64,000 bases of DNA from Karalla daura (taxonomy: Eukaryota > Chordata > Actinopteri > Chaetodontiformes > Leiognathidae): NCBI GenBank assembly GCA_029224185.1, contig CM055198.1, positions 1,426,001 to 1,490,000 on the forward strand, written 5' to 3'. Position numbers and translations under genes: made by a program. Every line of letters begins with the position of its first letter. The first letter of the stretch is position 1. Below are positions 1 to 10,030 of the stretch, piece by piece. Below the pieces are notes generated by a model. That model was given only the letters and a program-made list of their open reading frames with translations. It searched no databases and was not told the origin of the DNA.

Positions 1-888
1 TTGGTGGTGTTCCTCAGCTAATGCAGGGGTCTAAGGGTAGGGGGTGTCCACCATTATCACACTGTATTAGAACTGTTCTGTCCATTGTAATCCTCTTCTG
101 TATGATATGTGCTTTTTCAATAAAAATCACTTGGTTAAAAAATCCCTTTTTCAATAAAAATCACTTGCTCAACTGTTGTATTTATTGATTGATTCACTGA
201 CTGACGGCTTGGTTGATTGGTTGGGTGATTGCTTACCTGATTGATTTGTTCATCAAGTTCTGGGTGAATTCAGTTTCTCAGCATATTTAGCTGCGTGATC
301 ATGTATGATTTTCACTTGGCCTCCCTATTTTCAGCACTCGCTTATTTGTGGCCACATTTTGCGTTTCGCAGTTCCTTTACTCATCTTGGAATCGGTAAGT
401 GGCATTTCTCAGCAATTCCAATCAAATCATCCTGTTTTGCACTAACTCCTCTCTCTGTCTTCTTCAGATACTCCTGCTCATGGAGCTATGAAGTTACATT
501 GGTGAGTGTGCACGGCCTTCAGCACTAGCCACATGTTCTGTCACATTCATCTCAGGGTTTTAACTTGACATTTCATTTCCTCCAAGTTTTCATTTTTGCA
601 TTGTGTTGGTGGTTTTAATCAGCTAATGCAGGGGTCAAAGGGTAGGGCGTGTCCACCATTATCACACTGTATTAGAACTGTTCAGTCCATTGTATTCCCC
701 TTCTGTATGATATGTGCTTGTTCAATAAAAATCACTTGGTTAAAAAATCACGTTTTCAATAAAAATCACTTGCTCAACTGTTGTATTTATTGATTGGTTC
801 ACTGACTGACGGCTTGGTTGATTGGTTGGGTGATTGCTTACCTGATTGATTTGTTCATCAAGTTCTGGGTGAATTCAGTTTCTCAGCA

Positions 889-895
889 TATAAAG
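889..895 (+). promoter_or_regulatory. TATAAAG box in one satellite monomer
   Basis: In the monomer starting near 900 the motif is TATAAAG, just upstream of the candidate exon 1. Most other monomers have TATTTAG at the same place and one has TATTAAA. An upstream stretch rich in ATTGATTGG / ATTGGTTGGG (inverted CCAAT) lies about 100 bp before it. Promoter function is inferred from these motifs only. Confidence 0.3.
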
Positions 896-3800
896 CTGCG
901 TGATCATGTATGATTTTCTCTTGGCCTCCCTATTTTCAGCACTCGCCTATTTGTGGCCACATTTTGCGTTTCGTAGTTCCTTTTCTCATCTTGGTATCGG
1001 TAAGTGGCATTTCTCAGCATTTTCCATCAAATCATCCTGTTTTGCACTAACTCCTCTCTCTGTCTTCTTCAGATACTCCTGCTCATGGAGCTATGAAGCT
1101 ACATTGGTGAGTGTGCACGGCCTTCAGCACCAGCCACATGTTCTGTCACATTCATCTCAGAGTTTTAACTTGACTTTTCATTTCCTCATTGACATCCATG
1201 TTTGCATTTTTGCATTGTGTTGGTGGTTTTCCTCAGCTAATGCAGGGGTCTAAGGGTAGGGGGTGTCCACCATTATCACACTGTATTAGAACTGTTCTGT
1301 CCATTGTAATCCTCTTCTGTATGATATGTGCTTTTTCAATAAAAATCACTTGGTTAAAAAATCCCTTTTTCAATAAAAATCACTTGCTCAACTGTTGTAT
1401 TTATTGATTGATTCACTGACTGACGGCTTGGTTGATTGGTTGGGTGATTGCTTACCTGATTGATTTGTTCATCAAGTTCTGGGTGAATTCAGTTTCTCAG
1501 CATATTTAGCTGCGTGATCATGTATGATTTTCACTTGGCCTCCCTATTTTCAGCACTCGCTTATTTGTGGCCACATTTTGCGTTTCGCAGTTCCTTTACT
1601 CATCTTGGAATCGGTAAGTGGCATTTCTCAGCAATTCCAATCAAATCATCCTGTTTTGCACTAACTCCTCTCTCTGTCTTCTTCAGATACTCCTGCTCAT
1701 GGAGCTATGAAGTTACATTGGTGAGTGTGCACGGCCTTCAGCACTAGCCACATGTTCTGTCACATTCATCTCAGGGTTTTAACTTGACATTTCATTTCCT
1801 CCAAGTTTTCATTTTTGCATTGTGTTGGTGGTTTTAATCAGCTAATGCAGGGGTCAAAGGGTAGGGCGTGTCCACCATTATCACACTGTATTAGAACTGT
1901 TCAGTCCATTGTATTCCCCTTCTGTATGATATGTGCTTGTTCAAAAAAAATCACTTGGTTAAAAAATCACTTTTCAATAAAAATCACTTGCTCAACTGTT
2001 GTATTTATTGATTGATTCACTGACTGACGGCTTGGTTGATTGGTTGGGTGATTGCTTACCTGATTGATTTGTTCATCAAGTTCTGGGTGAATCCAGTTTC
2101 TCAGCATATTTTGCTGCGTGATCATGTATGATTTTCACTTGGCCTCCCTATTTTCAGCACTCGCTTATTTGTGGCCACATTTTGCGTTTCGCAGTTCCTT
2201 TACTCATCTTGGAATCGGTAAGTGGCATTTCTCAGCAATTCCAATCAAATCATACTGTTTTGCACTAACTCCTCTCTCTGTCTTCTTCAGATACTCCTGC
2301 TCATGGAGCTATGAAGTTACATTGGTGAGTGTGCACGGCCTTCAGCACTAGCCACATGTTCTGTCACATTCATCTCAGGGTTTTAACTTGACATTTCATT
2401 TCCTCCAAGTTTTCATTTTTGCATTGTGTTGGTGGTTTTAATCAGCTAATGCAGGGGTCAAAGGGTAGGGCGTGTCCACCATTATCACCCTGTATTAGAA
2501 CTGTTCAGTCCATTGTATTCCCCTTCTGTATGATATGTGCTTGTTCAATAAAAATCACTTGGTTAAAAAAATCACGTTTTCAATAAAAATCACTTGCTCA
2601 ACTGTTGTATTTATTGATTGATTCACTGACTGACGGCTTGGTTGATTGGTTGGGTGATTGCTTACCTGATTGATTTGTTCATCAAGTTCTGGGTGAATTC
2701 AGTTTCTCAGCATATTTAGCTGCGGGATCATGTATGATTGTCACTTGGCCTCCCTATTTTCAGCACTCGCTTATTTGTGGCCACATTTTGCGTTTCGCAG
2801 TTCCTTTACTCATCTTGGAATCGGTAAGTGGCATTTCTCAGCAATTCCAATCAAATCATCCTGTTTTGCACGAACTCCTCTCTCTGTCTTCTTCAGATAC
2901 TCCTGCTCATGGAGCTATGAAGTTACATTGGTGAGTGTGCACGGCCTTCAGCATCAGCCACATGTTCTGTCACATTCATCTCAGGGTTTTAACTTGACTT
3001 TTCATTTCCTCCAAGATTGCATTTTTGCATTGTGTTGGTGGTTTTCCTCAGCTAATGCAGGGGTCTAAGGGTAGGGGGTGTCCACCATTATCACCCTGTA
3101 TTAGAATTCTTCTGTCCATTGTAATCCTCTTCTGTATGATATGTGCTTTTTCAATAAAAATCACTTGGTTAAAAAATGACTTTTTCAATAAAAATCACTT
3201 GCTCAACTGTTGTATTTATTGATTGATTCACTGACTGACGGCTTGGTTGATTGGTTGGGTGATTGCTTACCTGATTGATTTGTTCATCAAGTTCAGGGTG
3301 AATTCAGTTTCTCAGCATATTTAGCTGCGTGATCATGTATGATTTTCACTTGGCCTCCCTATTTTCAGCACTCGCTTATTTGTGGCCACATTTTGCGTTT
3401 CGCAGTTCCTTTACTCATCTAGGAATCGGTAAGTGGCATTTCTCAGCATTTTCAATCAAATCATCCTGTTTTACACTAACTCCTCTCTCTGTCTTCTTCA
3501 GATACTCCTGCTCATGGAGCTATGAAGTTACATTGGTGAGTGTGCACGGCCTTCAGCACCAGCCACATGTTCTGTCACATTCATCTCAGGGTTTTAACTT
3601 GACTTTTCATTTCCTCATTGACATCCATGTTTGCATTTTTGCAGTGTGTTGGTGGTGTTCCTCAGCTAATGCAGGGGTCTGAGGGTAGGGGGTGTCCACC
3701 ATTATCACACTGTATTAGAACTGGTCTGTCCATTGTAATCCTCTTCTGTATGATATGTGCTTTTTCAATAAAAATCACTTGGTTAAAAAATCCCTTTTTC

Positions 3801-5099
3801 AATAAAAATCACTTGCTCAACTGTTGTATTTATTGATTGATTCACTGACTGACGGCTTGGTTGATTGGTTGGGTGATTGCTTACCTGATTGATTTGTTCA
3901 TCAAGTTCTGGGTGAATTCAGTTTCTCAGCATATTTAGCTGCGTGATCATGTATGATTTTCACTTGGCCTCCCTATTTTCAGCACTCGCTTATTTGTGGC
4001 CACATTTTGCGTTTCGCAGTTCCTTTACTCATCTTGGAATTGGTAAGTGGCACTTCTCAGCAATTCTAATCAAATCATCCTGTTTTGCACTAACTCCTCT
4101 CTCTGTCTTCTTCAGATACTCCTGCTCATGGAGCTAGGAAGTTACATTGGTGAGTGTGCACGGCCTTCAGCACCAGCCACATGTTCTGTCACATTCATCT
4201 CAGGGTTTTAACTTGACTTTTCATTTCCTCAGTGACATCCATGTTTGCATTTTTGCATTGTGTTGGTGGTTTTCCTCAGCTATTGCAGGGGTCTAAGGGT
4301 AGGGCGTGTCCACCACTATCACCCTGTATTAGAACTGTTCTGTCCATTGTAATCCTGTTCTGTATGATGTGCGGTTTCAATAAAAATCACTTGGTTAAAA
4401 AATCCCTTTTTCAATAAAAATCACTTGCTCAACTGTTGTTTTTATTGATTGATTCACTGACTGACGGCTTGGTTGATTGGTTGGGTGATTGCTTACCTGA
4501 TTGATTTGTTCATCAAGTTCTGGGTGAATTCAGTTTCTCAGCATATTAAACTGCGTGATCATGTATGATTGTCACTTGGCCTCCCTATTTTCAGCACTCG
4601 CTTATTTGTGGCCACATTTTGCGTTTCGCAGTTCCTTTACTCATCTTGGAATCGGTAAGTGGCATTTCTCAGCAATTCCAATCAAATCATCCTGTTTTGC
4701 ACGAACTCCTCTCTCTGTCTTCTTCAGATACTCCTGCTCATGGAGCTATGAAGTTACATTGGTGAGTGTGCACGGCCTTCAGCATCAGCCACATGTTCTG
4801 TCACATTCATCTCAGGGTTTTAACTTGACTTTTCATTTCCTCCAAGATTGCATTTTTGCATTGTGTTGGTGGTTTTCCTCAGCTAATGCAGGGGTCTAAG
4901 GGTAGGGGGTGTCCACCATTATCACCCTGTATTAGAATTCTTCTGTCCATTGTAATCCTCTTCTGTATGATATGTGCTTTTTCAATAAAAATCACTTGGT
5001 TAAAAAATGACTTTTTCAATAAAAATCACTTGCTCAACTGTTGTATTTGTTGATTGATTCACTGACTGACGGCTTGGTTGATTGGTTGGGTGATTGCTT

Positions 5100-5640
5100 T
5101 CCTGATTGATTTGTTCATCAAGTTCAGGGTGAATTCAGTTTCTCAGCATATTTAGCTGCGTGATCATGTATGATTTTCACTTGGCCTCCCTATTTTCAGC
5201 ACTCGCTTATTTGTGGCCACATTTTGCGTTTCGCAGTTCCTTTACTCATCTAGGAATCGGTAAGTGGCATTTCTCAGCATTTTCAATCAAATCATCCTGT
5301 TTTACACTAACTCCTCTCTCTGTCTTCTTCAGATACTCCTTCTCATGGAGCTATGAAGTTACATTGGTGAGTGTGCACGGCCTTCAGCACCAGCCACATG
5401 TTCTGTCACATTCATCTCAGGGTTTTAACTTGACTTTTCATTTCCTCAGTGACATCCATGTTTGCATTTTTGCATTGTGTTGGTGGTTTTCCTCAGCTAA
5501 TGCAGGGGTCTAAGGGTAGGGGGTGTCCACCATTACCACACTGTATTAAAACTGTTCTGTCCATTGTAATCCTGTTCTGTATGATATGTGCTTTTTCAAT
5601 AAAAATCACTTGGTTAAAAATTCCCTTTTTCAGTAAAAAT
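5100..5640 (+). other. Exemplar satellite monomer: candidate three-exon mini-gene
   Basis: A well-preserved monomer. Exon 1 runs from the ATG at 5166 to 5259. Intron 1 is 5260-5332 (73 nt) with donor GTAAGT, branch-point-like CACTAAC and a pyrimidine tract ending CTTCAG. Exon 2 is 5333-5366 (34 nt). Intron 2 is 5367-5449 (83 nt), donor GTGAGT, acceptor TTTCCTCAG. Exon 3 runs from 5450, with stop TAA at 5511-5513 and AATAAA at 5598-5603. Joined coding length is 192 nt, i.e. 63 codons plus stop, open throughout; exon 1 would encode a hydrophobic stretch (ASLFSALAYLW). The unspliced frame is also open (117 codons from a GTG). No known protein is recognised. Exon 3 reading and the stop differ between monomer types, so a noncoding RNA or decayed gene copies are as likely as a peptide gene. 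Confidence 0.45.
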
Positions 5641-6239
5641 CACTTGCTCAACTGTTGTATTTATTGATTGATTCACTGACTGACGGCTTGGTTGATTGGT
5701 TGGGTGATTGCTTTCCCGATTGATTTGTTCATCAAGTTCTGGGTGAATTAAGTTTCTCAGCATATTTAGCTGCATGATCATGTATGATTTTCACTTGGCC
5801 TCCCTATTTTCAGCACTCGCTTATTTGTGGCCACATTTTGCATTTTGCAGTTCCTTTTCTCATCTTGGAATCGGTAAGTGGCATTTCTCAGCAATTCCAA
5901 TCAAATCATCCTGTTTTGCACTAACTCCTCTCTCTGTCTTCTTCAGATCCTCTTGCTCATGGAGCTATGAAGTTACATTGGTGAGTGTGCATGGCCTTCA
6001 TCACCAGCCACATGTTCTGTCACATTCATCTCAGGGTTTTAACTTGACTTTTCATTTCCTCAATGACATCCATGTTTGCATTTTTGCAGTGTGTTGGTGG
6101 TTTTCCTCAGCTAATGCAGGGGTCTAAGGGTAGGCCGTATCCACCATTATCACCCTGTATTAGAACATTTCTGTCCATTGTAATCCCCTTCTGTTTGATA
6201 TGTGCTTTTTCAATAAAAATCACTTGGTTAAAAAATCCC

Positions 6240-6796
6240 TGTTACGTCCCCAGTCTAGGAGATTTGGGTTACAACAAGGTCTTTGCTCCCCTCGCTTCTT
6301 TCATCCCCAAGAAGGTGGCTGAGTCAACATTCACTGATCTTTGAGTGGCTTTTATTTCAGGAGTGAGAACTAAAATGCCCAAAATAACATACAAAACCAA
6401 ACTCAGGATCCCTAAACTCTCTACCACAAAAGAACAAAACAAAAGACAGGATACCACTCTAATTCCTAAGCAAAAACAGGAGAAAAATAGTTCCAACACA
6501 AATAAAGGGCTTCACACTCCACAGCTAATTCAATTTTCAAGACTAGCTTAAATCCGCACACGTCAATCACACACACAGCCATGATTGGGGATGAGGATGG
6601 GAGAAAGAGGAAGAAGGCCGGCGCTGGGTCGTTCAAATATCTGCCATCCACCAATCCCCTTGCAGATCCCCAGTCACGTAGTCCTGCAACAAAGAACACA
6701 CCTACACACACACACACTGACACTGATTGCAGATCAGCACACTAACACACACACATCCACAATAACACAACTGGTCCTAGACCAATGGTTGTGACA
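6240..6796 (-). mobile_element. 3' LTR of Gmr1-like Ty3/Gypsy remnant
   Basis: On the plus strand this starts TGTTACGTCC and ends GTTGTGACA, so in element sense it begins TGTCACAACC and ends GTAACA, with the TG...CA ends typical of LTRs. It interrupts a satellite monomer between its two poly(A)-signal blocks. The purine run GGTGGGGAGG directly outside the inner end serves as the polypurine tract. No matching 5' LTR is present, so the element is truncated at its 5' side. Confidence 0.7.
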
Positions 6797-6808
6797 CCTC
6801 CCCACCAA
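6797..6808 (-). promoter_or_regulatory. Polypurine tract of Gypsy remnant
   Basis: In element sense the bases read CTTTGGTGGGGAGG immediately before the LTR's TGTCAC. A purine-rich run abutting the 3' LTR primes plus-strand DNA synthesis in LTR elements. It sits about 35 bp after the RNase H stop codon, leaving no room for an integrase downstream. Confidence 0.6.
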
Positions 6809-6839
6809 AGAACCAAACAAAAAAAAAAACATGTTTGAT

Positions 6840-7835
6840 TTATCCAGCTCGAGATAAGGTATCAGCCACGATGTTATCAAGACCCTTTTTGAAGCGGATT
6901 TCAATATTAAAATCCTGCACGAAGAGGGACCAACGCATTAGGCGTTGATTACTGTTACGCATTTGAGACAAAAACACGAGTGGGTTGTAGTCAGAGAACA
7001 CTCTAGTAGGCATAGGAGTGGAACTGAGGCACACAGAGAAATGCTGTAGAGCTGTCAGCAAAGAAAGTGCCTCTTTTTCCATAGTACTATAGTGCAGTTG
7101 GTGCTTTTTAAACTTTTTTGAAAAGCATCCAACTGGATGGTCAATTCCTCTGTCATCTTCCTGTATCAACACTGCACCCATACCCTGAGCACTGGCATCC
7201 ACGTCCATTTTTAAGGGACGGTTGAAATCAGGGGCGGCAAGCACCGGGGCACTGCACAGAAGAGCTTTGGCTGCTTCAAACGCACTCTGACACTCTTCTG
7301 ACCACCTGAAGGTTTTTTTTGGACTGACGAGACTGGTTAAGGGAGCGGTTATGTCTGCAAAGTTTTTGCAAAAGGCACGGTAATATCCAGCCATTCCCAG
7401 AAAACGACGGAGCTCACGGTGCGTTCGAGGAGCTGAGGAGCATCAACCATTGGAAGGTAGCAGGTGCATTTCTTAAACCAAACGGCATTACTGTATACTG
7501 TAGGAAATGGTCAGGGGTAATGAATGCACTTATTTCTGATGCACGAGGAGTTAATGGAACTAATTAATTAATTAATAAACTTAGCTGTACCTACACGGTC
7601 AACCAAGTCATCTAGTCGAGGAAGGGGAAATGAATTAGGAACTGTGATGCTGTTCAGTTTGCGATAGTCAGTGCAGAAACGTTGGGTTTGATCTGGTTTG
7701 GGAACAAGCAATGACGGAGAACTCCAGGGACTGCTACTGGGCACTGCAAAACCATGTTCCAGGAGATACTTCACCTCCTGTTGCATTGCAGCTCGCTTTG
7801 CCGGATGGACACGGTAGGCGTGTTGTTTTATAGGC
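6840..7835 (-). pseudogene. Gypsy pol remnant: partial RT plus RNase H, no integrase downstream
   Basis: Two pieces of a Ty3/Gypsy pol lie on the minus strand. 7835-7568 encodes the N-terminal RT block (FCTDYRKLNSITVPNSFPLPR). 7394-6840 (184 codons) encodes the RT end (MAGYYRAFC) and RNase H: MDVDASAQGMGAVL, then EKEALSLLTALQHF, and a terminal DNIVADTLSRAG. The middle of RT, including the YxDD active site, is deleted between about 7567 and 7400, with frameshifts, so it cannot be functional. After the RNase H stop comes only the PPT and LTR; in ordinary Gypsy elements integrase would follow. Gmr1-type elements of deuterostomes place integrase upstream of RT, and this layout fits that family. 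The 5' half is lost at the junction with satellite DNA at 7835. Confidence 0.75.
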
Positions 7836-8001
7836 TTCTGTCACATTCATCTCAGGGTTTTTAACTTGACTTTTCATTTCCTCAATGACATCCATGTTTG
7901 CATTTTTGCATTGTCTTGATGGTTTTCCTCAGCTAATGCAGGGGTCTAAGGGTAGGTCCACCATTATCACACTGTATAAAAACTGTTCTGTCCATTGTAA
8001 T
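7836..8001 (+). repeat. Satellite monomer fragment
   Basis: 166 bp matching the candidate intron 2 / terminal exon part of the satellite unit (from TTCTGTCACATTC to TCCATTGTAAT). It shares a TTGTCTTGATGG variant with the monomer near 54600 and a longer T run, so it appears closer to array 3 than to neighbouring array 1. It lies between the Gypsy breakpoint and the provirus LTR, in the same orientation as all other arrays. Confidence 0.9.
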
Positions 8002-9324
8002 TGTTGGGACTTTATGTCAACCAAATATAGTAAACCTAGATTATTAGCTTTATTATAATTTAAGAATTTCGGGGCACCACCCTGCGAACAGGGACCAATA
8101 ATCTGGTCAGTCAATTTGCCTAGTAAATCAGTCTAAATCCTAAAGGAGGTGAGATCCGAGCACTGGCAAGATGTAGCAATAATCATATACTTCAGTAACG
8201 ACAGAGTTCAGTAGGTACAAACAATGACACTTTAATAACAAATTGGAATTAAACTACATACATTCATACCTAACTGCAAACTAACCAACATAAAATCCCT
8301 GAGGTATTGGCTAACACGCATACAGATAACACAAAACAGATAAACAATTGTGTGTGTGTGTATGTTTGTTTATGTATGTATGTATGTGTGTGTATGTGTG
8401 CGTGCGCGCGCGTTTATGTGCGTGCGTGAGTACACATGCGCATGTGCGCGTGGGTGTGTCAACACGTGCCCCGTGCGCCCAAGCGGGGGGGGGTACGCGC
8501 GACGTAGAGGGTCACGTGATCGACTGGGTAGCTGGCCTCAAACAAAGGGTCGTGAATAAAAGAAAATTGAGAGACGCTCAGACACGGTCACAGTCTGCGT
8601 CCTCGTACATTCAATCAACGTGATAATGTAATTCAACGAGACTAGGTTAGGCTAGGTTTCCCCTGGGGATGACGTGGACCTGGGTCAGTCTCTCCCGTTC
8701 AGGACCGGGTGTCCTGGATAGCGGCTTCGGGTGAAGCGGTCGCTATGGAGATGAGGTCTGTGATAGACCTCCAGCAGCTGAGCTGCGGCAAGGAAATTTA
8801 TGCTCTTCTCTTAAGGAATTACTCTTTCTTTTGTTTTGGGCTCAGAGCCCGTGGTGCTTCCGTCCCGAAAAGGATGCGATAGTCACCACACCGGAGCGCT
8901 GAAGCAGCGGCTGTAGAGCGGGATCTGGAGGAGCGGCGGCGGCGAGTCTTCTTCTCGTCCGGCGGCTGGAGTCTCCACGAAGTCCTCGGCTCGAAGTGGG
9001 GTTGAAGAAAGGCGGGCTAGAGAGAGAGTGAGTGACCAGAGTCGCGTCCTTTTATCCTCGGGGGTCTCCATGCCTTCGGGTGCGGAGCCCCCTCTCTGTG
9101 CTTTGGATTGGTGGATCGGTGAGGAGTGCTGGGGTCCCGTGTCAGCTTACAGGTCCCTGCCCCGCAGAGAGTCGTCTTGGCAGCGCATGTGCGCCTTTGT
9201 TCTGCAGGGTGGGGGTCGACACAGGACACGAGGCTTCTCCTTTGTCCCTGGCAGAGGCCTTTGTGTTTGTTGTTTTTCTTAATTTTCCGCTCGTCTGCAG
9301 TGTGGTCTTGCAGCAGTCCCAACA
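8002..9324 (-). mobile_element. 3' LTR of provirus A
   Basis: 1323-bp LTR with terminal inverted repeat TGTTGGGACT...AGTCCCAACA on the plus strand. It pairs with 20050-21619, sharing the 160-bp terminal block, the alternating (TG/CG) tract and the region around GTGGTGACTATCGC. In element (minus) sense a GGGATAAAAGG TATA-like box lies near 9050-9062. The left flank is satellite DNA. It is about 250 bp shorter than the 5' LTR, with several indels, so the two have diverged since insertion. Confidence 0.9.
8349..8470. repeat. Alternating TG/CG tract inside the 3' LTR
   Basis: Imperfect GT/TATG/CGTG repeat passing into GCGCGCGC and CATGCGCATGTGCGCG. The same kind of tract occurs at the equivalent place in the 5' LTR (20364-20470) and, in reverse, in the LTR at 49033-50562, so it belongs to the LTR family and is not a chance microsatellite. 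Confidence 0.85.
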
Positions 9325-9336
9325 TCCCCCCTTTGG
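9325..9336 (-). promoter_or_regulatory. Polypurine tract of provirus A
   Basis: In element sense the sequence reads CCAAAGGGGGGA directly before the LTR's TGTTGGGACT. This is the expected plus-strand primer site and fixes the inner edge of the 3' LTR at 9324. Confidence 0.8.
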
Positions 9337-10030
9337 CCCAGAGGATGGGGCGACCCCTGTCCTTTGGGGCAACCCTCGGGATGCTGCAGTCCATGTGGCC
9401 TTGATCTGATGGAGATTCGGAGACTGACATGGTTAGGAGCATGGGACAGCGACAACAATCATGTGATCATGGCAAGAGCATCGGTTGTCCAGAACTAACG
9501 CATTAACTAAGTTCCTAACGATAGTGGGTAAATAAAGGAATATTAGAGAAGGGGAAATCTAAGGAATGAGGTGTGTTTGTGCGGTTTGTGCTGGCGGGAT
9601 GAGGATGACCGAGTCCATCTTTGCCTGTAATGTTTGTATATGTCTATACATCAAATAAGTCACTGGTGGCTACCCAGCCCCCAAGGAGGAGTCCGAGGGC
9701 GACCAGACTGACCGAGTTCTCTTCATGGAATGGTCGTAGGCCTCTGGTTCCTGCCTAGGTGGTGGCCAGTGCGGTGGGCGTGAGGACAAATTTGACAGTT
9801 TTGGTTCCCTCCCTCAGGAGTTCCTTTTGGAGGGGTTCATCTATCATTACTTCCTGGCCCTCGAATATGTCCATTACCTCAATATTTACGTCGTGCCTGT
9901 CGTCGCTAAGGTGGTGGAGGATGACATCTCAAATGTAAACCATAGCCCCTAGCGGGACGGTTATGAACATCGTCTGATTTGGGAGAACCAATTTGGTCGC
10001 GGTATCGTGGTGGTCGTGCGTTAAGAGGGC
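9337..10030 (-). pseudogene. Provirus A: decayed 3' end of env and 3' untranslated region
   Basis: Between the last open env stretch and the PPT there is about 700 bp with no long open frame. Short readable pieces in element sense suggest the C-terminal part of env, including a hydrophobic run (VALGLLLGGWVA) compatible with a membrane anchor, separated by stops. I see no other gene here. Confidence 0.35.

Larger units (their letters stand above)
1..6239 (+). repeat. Satellite array 1, ~10 monomers of 604-614 bp
   Basis: About ten head-to-tail copies of one monomer. The same point in the unit (a GTG six bases before the ATG of the conserved reading frame) falls at 295, 900, 1514, 2118, 2724, 3329, 3943, 4555, 5160 and 5774, giving spacings of 605, 614, 604, 606, 605, 614, 612, 605 and 614. 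Each unit holds, in order, a TGATTG/ATTGG-rich stretch, a TATTTA or TATAAA box, a 94-nt candidate exon, a 73-nt candidate intron, a 34-nt exon, an 83-nt intron and a terminal exon ending in two TTCAATAAAAATCACTTG blocks. Some monomers (295, 1514, 2118) carry a TAG in intron 2 and a changed second acceptor. The array continues off the left edge of the window and is cut on the right by an LTR. Confidence 0.95.

Noticed and set aside
701..800. Box C/D snoRNA or tRNA in the satellite monomer
   Set aside because: No TGATGA/CTGA pairing in proper spacing, and no cloverleaf or A/B boxes, could be found by eye.
295..6127. Repeated ~77-118-codon open frames in the satellite as unspliced protein genes
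   Set aside because: They start at GTG, run through clear splice-like signals, and are broken in several monomer types. The three-exon reading explains the signals better, and even that may be noncoding.
1..6239. CRISPR array
   Set aside because: The repeats are about 610 bp, contiguous and without spacers, and the setting is a vertebrate genome.
8348..8623. Cys/Val-rich open frames through the TG/CG tract
   Set aside because: They are translations of a low-complexity repeat inside an LTR; the same artefact recurs at 20252-20645 and 33595-33906.
9017..9442. Overlapping open frames on both strands in the LTR and PPT region
   Set aside because: They lie in GC-rich LTR sequence, have no recognisable domain, and occur again only where the LTR is repeated (21174-21717).
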